Shown here piece by piece: positions 8,054-19,647 of a stretch of 31,424 nucleotides of DNA. A model generated the notes under the pieces. The model was not told the DNA's origin. It saw nothing but the letters and a program-made list of their open reading frames with translations, and ran no database searches. The DNA comes from JBEATZ01 sp041178545 (GTDB lineage Bacteria > Planctomycetota > UBA1135 > UBA2386), in NCBI GenBank assembly GCA_041178545.1, contig JBEGVB010000047.1, positions 1 to 31,424 of the forward strand. The letters are read 5' to 3'. The position numbers and the translations under genes were made by a program. How positions within the stretch are numbered: position 1 is the first letter of the stretch; every line of letters starts with the position of its first letter.

Positions 8054-9024
8054 GGTGTCCTCCCTGCAGGCACGACCCGCAGGCGGGGTCGTGGGGTCTC
8101 GGCAGGTCCGTCGAGAACTCCAACGGGTTGCACGCCGTGCACCAGCAAGGCACGGCCCACCTCAAGCCGGGTGGGCTCGCGGAAAGGGTGGCGTGCCAAT
8201 CGCTGCAGCACGGGCACAGCGTGTGCGGCAGGCAGTTCCGCAAGCAGCCTCGCTGCCCGAACGGCCCTTGGATCCGCGTCGATCTCGGCCGCAGCAAGGT
8301 CAGTCGCCACGCTTGCAGCCGGGTAGGTGGCGAGCCACATACGGAGCGTCTGCTCCAGTCCCGGCTCGGTTGCGTCCAGGTAGGAGCTCAGGAGCGCGCG
8401 ACGCGGGGCCTCGAGGTCGAGGCGTGCGCCAATGCGCAGCAGCGCCGGGAGGTCGGGTGAAGCGACCCTGCCGCGTTCGCCGACCTGGCGCGCCAGCTTG
8501 GTCTCGAGCGCAGGGGATGCAACAGGGAGAACAGGTGCGGCCGCGAGGGCGAGTGCCGCATCCGCACGGATGCGGTCGTCGGGCGACTCGAGTGCATCGG
8601 CAAGGATGCCTGCGCGTTCCATGGGGTCCGAGGTCGCGCACAGGTCGCGAACGTGGTCCACGACCGCTTCGGTGGCGGGCACCCCTGCACGGCTGCCGCC
8701 CAGCAGGTGGAGCCGGGGGCCAACACGGTCGAGGAACAGCACGAGCCGGTCCCCGGTCGTGATGGTGAAGAGCAGCTGGCTGCAGCAGGCACCAGCGGGC
8801 TCCGAGAGGCTGAACTGGCGCGGTGCCGTTCCTCGCAGGTCCTCGACCAGTTCGAAGGCGACGCGGACGACCGTGGCGTCGGGATCGGTCCGGTGGGTGG
8901 CTCGTGCGACGACGACGTGAGTGGCCTCCGAGGCGAGGGATGCGAGCGTGGTGGCTTCTGCCTGCGCAGGGCAGGCGGCGGCGCAGAGGAGGACGGCAGC
9001 GAGGAGTCGGGATGCGTGGTTCAT
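8050..9024 (-). CDS. Secreted helical-repeat (HEAT-like) protein of unknown function
   Basis: 324 residues with a Sec signal peptide (cleavage probably after CPAQA). Residues 25-110 look like a beta-rich module common in exported bacterial proteins: a Val-rich VVVARATH strand, FELVEDLRGTA, then GDRLVLFLDRVG. From about 130 onward, repeated Ala/Leu-rich helical pairs (for example DDRIRADAALALAAAP and DPRAVRAARLLAELPAAHA) suggest HEAT-like repeats. A CC pair in GACCSQLL could be oxidised outside the cytoplasm. There are no catalytic motifs. A scaffold or binding role is the most that can be said. The ATG overlaps the stop of the upstream metalloprotease gene (ATGA), and its own stop overlaps the GTG start of the RpoA-CTD-like gene, so the three are coupled. 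Confidence 0.7.
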   Translation of the reverse strand: MNHASRLLAAVLLCAAACPAQAEATTLASLASEATHVVVARATHRTDPDATVVRVAFELVEDLRGTAPRQFSLSEPAGACCSQLLFTITTGDRLVLFLDRVGPRLHLLGGSRAGVPATEAVVDHVRDLCATSDPMERAGILADALESPDDRIRADAALALAAAPVLPVASPALETKLARQVGERGRVASPDLPALLRIGARLDLEAPRRALLSSYLDATEPGLEQTLRMWLATYPAASVATDLAAAEIDADPRAVRAARLLAELPAAHAVPVLQRLARHPFREPTRLEVGRALLVHGVQPVGVLDGPAETPRPRLRVVPAGRTP

Positions 9025-11987
9025 CGCAGCAGGATCCTCTGGCGCAGGTACGCCATGCTGAGGTCGCGGAATCGGTAGGGCAGCGACAGCATGGCCTCGT
9101 AGCCGACGCTCGCGGACATCACGTCCGCTGCGGTGGCAGTCGACTCGTGCAGTGAGTTGTCACCGAGCAGCCCGTTGGGGCTGGCGCCCGGGGCGACGAG
9201 GCCGAGGGAGTGACCGACCTCGTGGGCAGTGATGATCCCGGTGACGACCGCCCAGTCGTCCGCAGCCGTGAGGACCTGGCTCCAGCGGGCCTGTGCAGTG
9301 CTGTTGGCCGTCGCCCACTCGAACCCGTTGCGGAGGACCTCGCCGTCCAGCGGCCCACTGCCTGCAGCGGTCCCGCCCATCGCCGGGCACAAGGACATGA
9401 AGCGCTGCGCGAACCAGGTGATCGTGTACGGGTAGAGCTGGCGGTGTACGCGGGCCTGGTAGAGGAACATCTCGGCAGGGAACACGCCGAGACCTGCGCC
9501 ATTGTCGGTGTTGCGCTCCTCGAGGTTCTGGTTGCGGTGGTCGTAGCGCGCACGCCCGAGCACGCCGGTGCTTGCGTCACCGTAGGTCCGCGAAGGATTG
9601 CCGAACGGGTCCAGTCCGCCGATCGCCACCTGCATGTGGGGAAGGCCAACGGGGGCCTCGAGCGTGAACCGGATGGGTGAGGCATGGGCACCGAGCGGGT
9701 CACCCAGGGCATTGCGACCGAAGAGCTCGTGCGCCTTGGCGACGATGCCCTCCAGCACTTGGTTGCGGACCCATGCATTGGTCCCGCGAGGGTCACCGGA
9801 GGAGGCAAGGCCGAGACGGAGCATGTCCTCCTCGAAGTCGGGCGTGCCGTTGCCGTTGCGGTCGAGGTCGGCCCGGAGCCACACGACCTGCAGCCGCTCG
9901 AACGGGAGCATCTTGCCTGTCGGCTCGGTGACCTCGAAGGTGACAGGCGTGCAGGTTGCGCGGTTGCCGGCCAGGTCCTCGACCGTCGCCCCGAGTTGCC
10001 ACGTGCCCGGTGCGAGCTGCAGGGCGGCCGGAACGACGATGGAGATCCCGCTGGCGGAGACCGTGGCGTGCGACAGCAGGTCGGCGGAGGCCGGGGCCGT
10101 GCCAGGCCCGTTGAGGGCGAGGACGGTGCTGCCGAGGTCCAGTTCCTGCCCGGCACCGGAGGCAGCCGTGAGGTCGATGGTGAAGCCGTGGGTCGGGAGC
10201 AACAGTCCCTGGTTCCTCAGGGTGCTGACCTCGTTGACCGTGAGCGAGGGCTGTGGTGCGGTCGTGTCCGCGGCAAAACCGGTGCGGAAGCGCGTCTGCA
10301 GCGGTCCTTCCACTGCATTGCCGGCTGTTTCACGTACGGCACCGTCGGCAAGGGTCGCCACAAGGAGCGTGCCCGCGGGCAGGGCGGTCGCGGGAACGAA
10401 GCGGAGCATCCGGCCACACGGACGCAGTTCCGTGGTGCCGGGGACCGGCATCCCGGATTCCGTGGCCACGGTCAGGTCATTCGCGTCGACTGACCCCGGA
10501 TCGATCGGCGAGTCGCACATGGCCACGATGCGCGCGTTGAGTGGGACACCGTGGCTGTCGTTGGCGGGCACCAGCACGGCAGTGGGCAGGGTCTCGTCTC
10601 CCGTCGTGAGGAACTCGACGCGCAGCTCGCTCGAGAGCGGGTTGCCCGCCGTGTCGCGCACTCCCTCGCGTCCACCGGGTAGGGTGAGACTGCATGCGAC
10701 TCCAGCGGGCAGGACTTGCTGTGGGGAGAGGACCCACAACGTGCCGCCGTTGCGGACCTCGAGGGTCCAGGAGACAAGGAGGCCGTCTGCCTGCCACCGG
10801 ATGCCGCTGGTCGCCGACGCGGCGTCCATGGGCTCGCTCCAGGCCACGACGAACGGGGCATTGCGGCCGTGGCCGGTGGAACCGGCGGCGGGCGAGGTGG
10901 AGGTTGCCGTCGGGGCGGTGCTGTCCGACCCGGTGCGGAACGAGACCGTGGTCGGCGCCCCAGTGGTGTTGCCGCTGAGGTCGGCGACACGGCTGACGCG
11001 CAGGGAGAGGTCCGTGTTCGTCGGCAGCAGTTCGTCGGGGTCGACCCAGAGAACCCGTTGGCTCTCGTCCAGCCGGCAACTGCAGGAGATCGCGTGGTTG
11101 GCACCTGCCTGCAGCGTGACCTCGGGCATGTCACCCGAGGACGGCCGCAGCGACTCGTCGAAGCGGAGGGCGATCGGGGCCACGGGCGAGCGGTTCAGCA
11201 TCCCCTGGAGCGGCAGGCTCGAGACCAGTTGGGGAGGCTGGTTGTCCACCACGGTCTGGAAGGGCAGTTGCCAGACCGGTGCCAACCCATTGCCAGCCAG
11301 GTCGCGCAGTCCGGCGGTCACCGTCAGTACGTGGTTCATCGCACCTTCGAGGTCCCGTCGTGGCTGCACCACCAGTTCGTCGCCCTCGAGCGTCACGTCG
11401 ACTGGCACTTCGGCACCACGCGCGTCCCGCAGGAGTACCGGCCGACTGACGAGGCTCGTCTCATCCACCGGTTCACTGGTACGCAGGCGGATTGCCTCCC
11501 TGCGGTTGGCAGCAGCCGGGGTGCCGACCAGGGTGGCACCGAGGATCCTGGGTGCCACGGCATCCACGGTGTGGAAGCCGACACGCAGGTGCTGGTCCAC
11601 GATCCGTCCTGCGCGGTCGCATGCGAGCGGACCGACCTGCAACTCGTACGCCGTGTCGGTTTCCAGCGCCGTGTCCGGAAGGAAGCGGACCGAGAGCGGG
11701 GAGGTTCCCGCAGCGAATCGGCCGGCGACGCGGGTGCCGTCCCGGAGCCGGAACAGTCCACAGGCCGAACTCGCGAAGCTCTCGGGCACGAGCGCGCCGT
11801 CGAAGTGGAGGGTGGGTTCTGTGGAGGTCTCCACCTGCCGCGATCCTGCAGCCGGGCTGGAGGAAGTGAGTGTCAGGCGCGATCCCTGCACCACAGCCCC
11901 GGGGTTGGTCGGACTGTCTCCGCCGCCTCCTCCGCCGCTGCACCCGGCAAGGATGACGATGAGTGCGATGGCACCGAGTCGTGCCAT
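9021..11987 (-). CDS. Ig-repeat (Big_5-like) zinc metalloprotease lipoprotein
   Basis: 988 residues from the chosen ATG, which gives a clean lipoprotein signal (MARLGAIALIVILAGC, then a Gly run). A GTG at 12020 would add 11 residues. About six Ig-like units of the SbsA/Big_5 type follow, at roughly 38-142, 143-247, 249-353, 357-463, 466-570 and 574-686, recognised by repeated TAP...SPAAGS starts and DLAGN ends. A calcium-loop-like DLDRNGNGTPDFEED lies near 706-721. The C-terminal domain carries HEVGHSLG at 922-929, the HExxH zinc motif of metallopeptidases, and a Met-containing ADVMSASVGYE further on. The residue where metzincins usually place the third ligand (HExxHxxGxxH) is Ala. It is probably a surface-anchored protease, and is the first gene of a unit with the two downstream genes. 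Confidence 0.85.
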   Translation of the reverse strand: MARLGAIALIVILAGCSGGGGGGDSPTNPGAVVQGSRLTLTSSSPAAGSRQVETSTEPTLHFDGALVPESFASSACGLFRLRDGTRVAGRFAAGTSPLSVRFLPDTALETDTAYELQVGPLACDRAGRIVDQHLRVGFHTVDAVAPRILGATLVGTPAAANRREAIRLRTSEPVDETSLVSRPVLLRDARGAEVPVDVTLEGDELVVQPRRDLEGAMNHVLTVTAGLRDLAGNGLAPVWQLPFQTVVDNQPPQLVSSLPLQGMLNRSPVAPIALRFDESLRPSSGDMPEVTLQAGANHAISCSCRLDESQRVLWVDPDELLPTNTDLSLRVSRVADLSGNTTGAPTTVSFRTGSDSTAPTATSTSPAAGSTGHGRNAPFVVAWSEPMDAASATSGIRWQADGLLVSWTLEVRNGGTLWVLSPQQVLPAGVACSLTLPGGREGVRDTAGNPLSSELRVEFLTTGDETLPTAVLVPANDSHGVPLNARIVAMCDSPIDPGSVDANDLTVATESGMPVPGTTELRPCGRMLRFVPATALPAGTLLVATLADGAVRETAGNAVEGPLQTRFRTGFAADTTAPQPSLTVNEVSTLRNQGLLLPTHGFTIDLTAASGAGQELDLGSTVLALNGPGTAPASADLLSHATVSASGISIVVPAALQLAPGTWQLGATVEDLAGNRATCTPVTFEVTEPTGKMLPFERLQVVWLRADLDRNGNGTPDFEEDMLRLGLASSGDPRGTNAWVRNQVLEGIVAKAHELFGRNALGDPLGAHASPIRFTLEAPVGLPHMQVAIGGLDPFGNPSRTYGDASTGVLGRARYDHRNQNLEERNTDNGAGLGVFPAEMFLYQARVHRQLYPYTITWFAQRFMSLCPAMGGTAAGSGPLDGEVLRNGFEWATANSTAQARWSQVLTAADDWAVVTGIITAHEVGHSLGLVAPGASPNGLLGDNSLHESTATAADVMSASVGYEAMLSLPYRFRDLSMAYLRQRILLR

Positions 11988-12134
11988 CTCCAGCCTGTGA
12001 TCCGATCTCCCTGTTGCCACGCCCTCTCATCGGCGGGGCCGGATTCGAGGGTGAAGAGCTTTTCTCACCTCGCGCACGCGCCGCTGGCACCGGTGGCACA
12101 CGGTGTCGGCACGGCGGAAGAGCTGGCCACAAAC

Positions 12135-12175
12135 GAGTGCGCCCCGCCTGCCGGTAGGGCAGGTGGGGCGCACTC
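12135..12175 (-). terminator. Strong hairpin downstream of ribonucleotide reductase
   Basis: Two 18-base arms (12135-12152 and 12158-12175) pair along their whole length with one G-T wobble, around a five-base loop. It lies 17 bases past the reductase stop codon. The sequence after it on the minus strand (GTTTGTGG) has only a short T run, so it may be a 3'-end-stabilising hairpin rather than a textbook intrinsic terminator. It also separates the reductase from the metalloprotease unit downstream. Confidence 0.65.
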
Positions 12176-12192
12176 CGTGGTGCACTCTCTCT

Positions 12193-15807
<3,615 letters not shown>

Positions 15808-15828
15808 GCGAACTCCTCCTCAGACACG

Positions 15829-15847
15829 CCGTGCTCTGCAGGCACGG
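15829..15847 (-). promoter_or_regulatory. Hairpin just upstream of the nrdJ ribosome binding site
   Basis: CCGTGC (15829-15834) and GCACGG (15842-15847) can pair around a seven-base loop, about ten bases upstream of the Shine-Dalgarno of the reductase gene. In the mRNA it would form in the 5' leader and could influence ribosome access. It is short and GC-rich, so chance is a fair alternative. Confidence 0.35.
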
Positions 15848-15881
15848 ACCACAGGACTTCCCTCATGACCCCGGTCCGAGG

Positions 15882-15897
15882 CAGGACGCGCGTCCTG
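15882..15897. promoter_or_regulatory. 16-base perfect palindrome upstream of nrdJ
   Basis: CAGGACGCGCGTCCTG is a perfect 16-base palindrome, 75 bases upstream of the reductase start. The dyad symmetry is what a dimeric repressor would bind. It does not resemble the AT-rich NrdR box. No regulator can be named. Confidence 0.35.
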
Positions 15898-16303
15898 TCC
15901 GCGGGCCGTGGCCGGGTGGCAGCGATCCTCGGTACGCGAGGTCGTGTGCGCTGGGTGACGAGCCCAACGTGCCACGAACCGCGCGCTCGGGGAGTGGGGG
16001 GACGAAGGGCGAAGACTGGGAGCGCAACGTGCGGAGCCGGCACACTCTGCCGACACCGCCTCCTTGCTGCTCCAGTTGTTCCTGCCGCGCAGGACCGCCA
16101 TCCGACACCTCACCGCCCAGTCGGTGCGCACAGACAAGCCGAGCGCACCGGTTGACCGAATCGAGAGACCGCAACCGCCGGCAGCATGGACGATGCCGGC
16201 CCGGTCCCGCGGCTGCGGAACCCCCGATCCTGCGACCAGCAGGAGCGAGCAGGAGGGGCTTCCACCGAGAGGGTTGGCGGATTCCCGGACCTGGGAGGGC
16301 CAC

Positions 16304-16332
16304 TACTTATTGCGGCCGACGGTGGTTGGCAA
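16304..16332 (-). promoter_or_regulatory. Possible promoter for nrdJ
   Basis: On the minus strand TTGCCA (16327-16332) and TAAGTA (16304-16309) are separated by 17 bases, loosely like -35 and -10 boxes, in the most AT-rich pocket of the interval. The -10 match is poor, and a leader of about 500 bases would follow. Confidence 0.2.
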
Positions 16333-16340
16333 CACCAAAG

Positions 16341-16358
16341 CTTGGGATTCTCCCCAAG
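16341..16358 (-). terminator. Possible terminator of the fucose operon
   Basis: Minus-strand CTTGGG and CCCAAG form a six-base stem with a six-base loop, followed by CTTTGGTGTT. It lies 36 bases past the stop of the last fucose gene. The stem is short and the T tract is interrupted. Confidence 0.35.
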
Positions 16359-16394
16359 GGGCAGCCAGTTCCCAAAGTCCTTGGCCGAGACAGT

Positions 16395-17270
16395 TTAGCT
16401 ACCGTTTCGCATTTCGGGAGAGTCGGCGATCCCATAGACCCGTGCGGCGGTGCCGCCGAGGACCTGCTGGCGGTCGAACGCAGGAAGGTCCGCCAGCCAG
16501 GACTGCACGAGGTCGAACCAGCGCCGGTAGCCGGAGGCGACGAGGCAGACCGGCCAGTCGGAGCCGTACATCAGGCGCCGCGGGCCGAAGCTCTCGAGTG
16601 CGGTGCAGAAGAACGGTTGCAGGTCCGACTCCCGCCAGTGCTTCCAGTCGGCCTCGGTCACCATGCCGCTCACCTTGCACGACGTGTTGGGAAGCCGTGC
16701 GAAGGACGCGAGGTCCCTCGCCCACGTCGAACGTTCGCCCGTGGCGATGCGCGGCTTGGCGAGGTGGTCGAGCACGAAGGACTGCTGCGGGTGCCGTTCG
16801 GCAAGCTCCACTGCAGCAGCCAACTGGTGCGGGTACACCAGCACGTCGTACACGAGGCCGAACTCTTGCAGCGCGCGGATGCCCCGCTGGAAGTCCTCCT
16901 GCAGCACGAAGCGCGGGTCCGGCTCGCCCTGCACGATGTGGCGGACGCCCACGAACCGCGGGTGCGAGGCGAAGGCGCGCAACTGCTCGCCCACGGCGGG
17001 AGAGCGCAGGTCGACCCAGCCCACCACGCCCACGACAAAGGGGTGCGCGTCTGCCGTTGTGAGCATGCTGCGGGTCTCGTCGAGGGTCTGGTCCACCTGC
17101 ACGGTGATGCAACCCCCGATGCCGCAGTCGGCCAGCAACGGGCCGAGGTGTTCTGGACCGAAGTCGCGGCGGATCGCGCCCATCCGGTCGTCGATCCAAC
17201 CGTGCTGTGCGGGGGAGTACCGCCAGAAGTGTTGGTGGCTGTCGATGCGCACGGCGTGCTGCGCCTCCAC
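16395..17270 (-). CDS. L-fuconolactonase-like amidohydrolase
   Basis: 291 residues of the amidohydrolase_2 / COG3618 type. N-terminal IDSHQHFW carries the H-x-H pair (H12, H14), followed by GVRHIVQGE, FVLDHLAKP and MYGSDWPV, the usual metal and catalytic positions of this TIM-barrel family. Characterised members open sugar lactones, and in a fucose operon the substrate should be L-fucono-1,4-lactone, giving L-fuconate. It starts with GTG immediately after the stop of the dehydratase gene (TGA then GTG, no gap), which favours translational coupling; another GTG six codons in is an alternative start. It is the last gene of the cluster, followed by a possible terminator. The family is certain; the substrate is inferred from its neighbours. 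Confidence 0.88.
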   Translation of the reverse strand: MEAQHAVRIDSHQHFWRYSPAQHGWIDDRMGAIRRDFGPEHLGPLLADCGIGGCITVQVDQTLDETRSMLTTADAHPFVVGVVGWVDLRSPAVGEQLRAFASHPRFVGVRHIVQGEPDPRFVLQEDFQRGIRALQEFGLVYDVLVYPHQLAAAVELAERHPQQSFVLDHLAKPRIATGERSTWARDLASFARLPNTSCKVSGMVTEADWKHWRESDLQPFFCTALESFGPRRLMYGSDWPVCLVASGYRRWFDLVQSWLADLPAFDRQQVLGGTAARVYGIADSPEMRNGS

Positions 17271-18368
17271 TCAGGCGATCCGGTGCTTCGCGACCACGGC
17301 GGCGCGGAGCTGGAGGCCCACGCCCGGCTGTTCCGGCAGGGAGTAGAAGCCGTTGGTGACGTGCACGGGTTCCTCCCAGATCTCGTTGATCGACTCGTAG
17401 CAGTTCTCGACCAGCACGCAGTTTGGCGTGGCAGCCGCCAGCTGCACGTGGAGCTTCTGCTGCACGTTCGTGTGGGGCACCACCGGGAGGTTGTGGCTTG
17501 CCGCCAGTGCAGCAACCTCGAGCCACTCGTCGATCCCCATCAGCTTGGTCGAGTCGGCCTGCACGTAGTGCACCGCGCCCGCGACGATGTAGTCGCGGAA
17601 CGCCTCGCGCGTGAAGATGGTCTCGCCGACGGCAATCGGGGTCGTGATCGCGTGCGCCAGCTCGGCGTGTGCCGTCACGTCCTCGGGCTTCATCGGCTCC
17701 TCGAGCCATTTCACGTTGTGGTCCGCGAGGCGCGACCCGTACTGCTTCGCGGTGGCGAGCGTCCAGGCGCAGTTGACGTCCGTCATGATGTCGATGTGGT
17801 CGCCCACCGCCTTGCGCACCGTGGCGATGCGGCGCATGTCCTCGCGTGGGTCGGGTCGGCCGAGCTTCACCTTCACGGCATCGAAGCCGCGCTCGACCAG
17901 CCGCGTCGCGTCGCGCACCAGGTCGTCCTCGCTCCAGTCGAGCCAACCGCCGTCGGTGCTGTAGGCCTTCACCTTGTCGCGGCACGCGCCCAGGTACTTC
18001 CACAGCGGCAGGTTGGCCCGCTTGCACGCGAGGTCCCACAGCGCGTAGTCGACGGCTGCCAGGCCCACGCGCGCGGCACCCACACGGCCGACGAAGTGGT
18101 TGGAGAAGAAGCACCTGCGCAGCAGGTCCTTGCGCAGGGTCACGTCGCCGCCCTTGAGCACCGGGGCGTAGTTCTCGTCCACCATCACCTGCGCGGCGCG
18201 CAGGCCCGTGGTGTAGCTCCAGTTCATGCCGTACCCGGTGACGCCGGCATCGGTGTGCAGGGTCACCTGCATGAACTCGACGTCGTCGACGCGGCTCTGG
18301 CTGTCGGTGATCGTGCGCTGCTGGAGCGGGACCCGGAGGAGTGCGGTTTCGACCTTGGTGATGCGCAT
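17271..18368 (-). CDS. L-fuconate dehydratase-like enolase-superfamily enzyme
   Basis: 365 residues of the mandelate racemase / muconate lactonizing enzyme family. The barrel residues are complete: KVKLG with K166/K168, metal ligands D197 (TDVN), E223 (WLEEP) and E249 (VGETIF), and the His-Asp dyad D272 (QADST) and H299 (PHTNVQ). Such enzymes abstract the proton next to a carboxylate and eliminate water; here L-fuconate to 2-keto-3-deoxy-L-fuconate is the natural step. It is shorter than classical fuconate dehydratases (about 430-440 residues), so related acid-sugar dehydratases such as L-rhamnonate or D-galactonate types cannot be excluded. The ATG at 18368 begins the standard MRITKVET start of the family; 65 bases separate it from the mutarotase gene. 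Confidence 0.88.
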   Translation of the reverse strand: MRITKVETALLRVPLQQRTITDSQSRVDDVEFMQVTLHTDAGVTGYGMNWSYTTGLRAAQVMVDENYAPVLKGGDVTLRKDLLRRCFFSNHFVGRVGAARVGLAAVDYALWDLACKRANLPLWKYLGACRDKVKAYSTDGGWLDWSEDDLVRDATRLVERGFDAVKVKLGRPDPREDMRRIATVRKAVGDHIDIMTDVNCAWTLATAKQYGSRLADHNVKWLEEPMKPEDVTAHAELAHAITTPIAVGETIFTREAFRDYIVAGAVHYVQADSTKLMGIDEWLEVAALAASHNLPVVPHTNVQQKLHVQLAAATPNCVLVENCYESINEIWEEPVHVTNGFYSLPEQPGVGLQLRAAVVAKHRIA

Positions 18369-18433
18369 GGTCCGGATGGAACGGATCGCGCGCACGACGG
18401 GCAAGTGCGCACAGGGCATTCGTGCGCCCGCTC

Positions 18434-18763
18434 TCAGTCCTGGTGGAAGACCTCTTCCATCTCGGCCCACCATGCACCCGGCTTTCGCTTCGGGTGGGGC
18501 ACCTGCATCGACTCCATCAGGTCCCACCATTCACGCATGCGCGGCGCCGCCGCCAGTGCGCACATGCGCTGTTCGTACTCCGCCTCGGGGCCGTGGTACT
18601 CGTAGTAGCCGAACAGCTGGCCCTCGAAGTGGTAGATCGAGTAGTTGCGGATCCCGGCGGCGTGGATCGCGGTCTCGATCGCCGGCCAGATGCGCGCGTG
18701 GTGGCGCCGGTACTCCGCCAGGCACTCGGGGCGCAGGCCCAGCACCTGGCCGTGACGCCTCAC
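18434..18763 (-). CDS. L-rhamnose/L-fucose mutarotase family protein (RhaM-like)
   Basis: 109 residues, the usual size of this dimeric alpha/beta-barrel family. Landmarks are RPECLAEYRRHHARIWPAI near the N terminus, GIRNYSIYHFEGQLFGYYEY in the middle and MREWWDLMESMQVP near the end, which carry the conserved His and Tyr/Trp residues. It interconverts alpha and beta anomers of 6-deoxy-L-sugars, which would feed the dehydrogenase of the cluster. I chose the GTG that overlaps the upstream stop by four bases (GTGA); an upstream GTG would add five residues that do not fit the family start. It sits between the FAH-family and dehydratase genes. Confidence 0.88.
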   Translation of the reverse strand: MRRHGQVLGLRPECLAEYRRHHARIWPAIETAIHAAGIRNYSIYHFEGQLFGYYEYHGPEAEYEQRMCALAAAPRMREWWDLMESMQVPHPKRKPGAWWAEMEEVFHQD

Positions 18764-19623
18764 GCGACGGGGCTCCACGCCACGGCGCGCTGCCGCTGGG
18801 TGCCGAGACCCGCGATCCCCAGCTCGACCACGTCGCCCGCCTTGAGGTACTCCGGTGGTTTGCAGCCGAGGCCGACACCTGCCGGGGTGCCGGTGGTGAT
18901 GCAGTCGCCGGGCTCGAGCGTCATGCAGTGGCTGAGGTAGCTGACGAGGTGGGCCACCCCGAACACCATCTGGCGCGTGTTCGAGCGCTGGCGCATGCGG
19001 CCGTTGAGCGAGAGCCAGAGGTCAAGGTCCTGGCAGTCGGCCACCTGCTCCCTCGGCACGAACCACGGGCCGATCGGGGCAAAGGTGTCGAAGCTCTTGC
19101 CCTTGACCCACTGGCCCCCGCGCTCGAGCTGCCAGTGCCGTTCGCTGTAGTCGTTGTGGACGGCGTAGCCCGCCACGTGGTCCATGGCCTCGGCCACGTC
19201 GACGTACCGGCAGGTCCTGCCGACGACCGCGAGGAGTTCGACCTCCCAGTCGGTCTTCTCGGACGCCTTTGGGATGACGAGGTCGTCGTAGGGTCCGCAC
19301 ACCGCGGTGGTCGACTTGAAGAAGACCACGGGCTCCGCGGGGATCTGTGCGCCGGTCTCGGCCGCATGGTCGCGGTAGTTGAGGCCGATGCAGATGAGCT
19401 TCCCGGGTCGCTGCACGCAGGAGCCGATTCGCACCCCTTCGGGGACCCTCGGCAGGCCCTGTGCGTGGCGGGCCGTGAACTCCCGCAGGCGGCGCATGCC
19501 GTCCTCGGCAAAGAAGGCCGGGCCGAAGTCGAGGCCCGAGGAGGAGACGTCCAGCCGAACGCCGTCTGCCGTCTGCACGGCAGGGCGTTCCGAGCCCGGG
19601 GCACCGAAGCGGAGCAACTGCAT
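18760..19623 (-). CDS. 2,4-diketo-3-deoxy-L-fuconate hydrolase (FAH family)
   Basis: 287 residues of the fumarylacetoacetate hydrolase family. Seen are CIGLNYRDHAAE (78-89), the metal ligands in DWEVELLAVVG (E127, E129) and HNDYSER (D158), KGKSFDTFAPIGPW and the C-terminal GTPAGVG (245-251). In the oxidative fucose route described in Xanthomonas and related bacteria, this enzyme cleaves 2,4-diketo-3-deoxy-L-fuconate to pyruvate and L-lactate. The SDR gene 24 bases upstream would supply its substrate. The related ureidoglycolate-lyase label often given to such sequences is less likely in this neighbourhood. The stop overlaps the mutarotase start. Confidence 0.9.
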   Translation of the reverse strand: MQLLRFGAPGSERPAVQTADGVRLDVSSSGLDFGPAFFAEDGMRRLREFTARHAQGLPRVPEGVRIGSCVQRPGKLICIGLNYRDHAAETGAQIPAEPVVFFKSTTAVCGPYDDLVIPKASEKTDWEVELLAVVGRTCRYVDVAEAMDHVAGYAVHNDYSERHWQLERGGQWVKGKSFDTFAPIGPWFVPREQVADCQDLDLWLSLNGRMRQRSNTRQMVFGVAHLVSYLSHCMTLEPGDCITTGTPAGVGLGCKPPEYLKAGDVVELGIAGLGTQRQRAVAWSPVA

Positions 19624-19647
19624 GCGGGCATGCTGCCCGCTGCGCGG

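Larger units (their letters stand above)
15808..16394. other. 587-base intergenic region upstream of nrdJ
   Basis: This is the only interval longer than 300 bases without a convincing gene. It separates the end of the fucose operon from the reductase gene, both on the minus strand. It holds a possible terminator hairpin at 16341-16358, an AT-richer pocket at 16304-16332 that could be a promoter, a perfect palindrome (15882-15897) and a hairpin (15829-15847) next to the ribosome binding site. Open frames inside it have no ribosome binding site or recognisable protein features. I looked for a cobalamin riboswitch, expected by analogy for a B12-dependent enzyme, and did not find its conserved B12 box. 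Confidence 0.6.

Noticed and set aside
15820..16303. Small minus-strand open frames of 105 and 146 codons in the nrdJ upstream region
   Set aside because: Arg/Ala/Pro/Ser-rich translations without ribosome binding site, domain or signal; overlapping frames of equal quality indicate chance.
15808..16394. Cobalamin riboswitch upstream of nrdJ
   Set aside because: Expected by analogy, but the B12 box, the GCCACTG segment and the conserved GCCCCCGCAACTG-like core are not seen on the minus strand.
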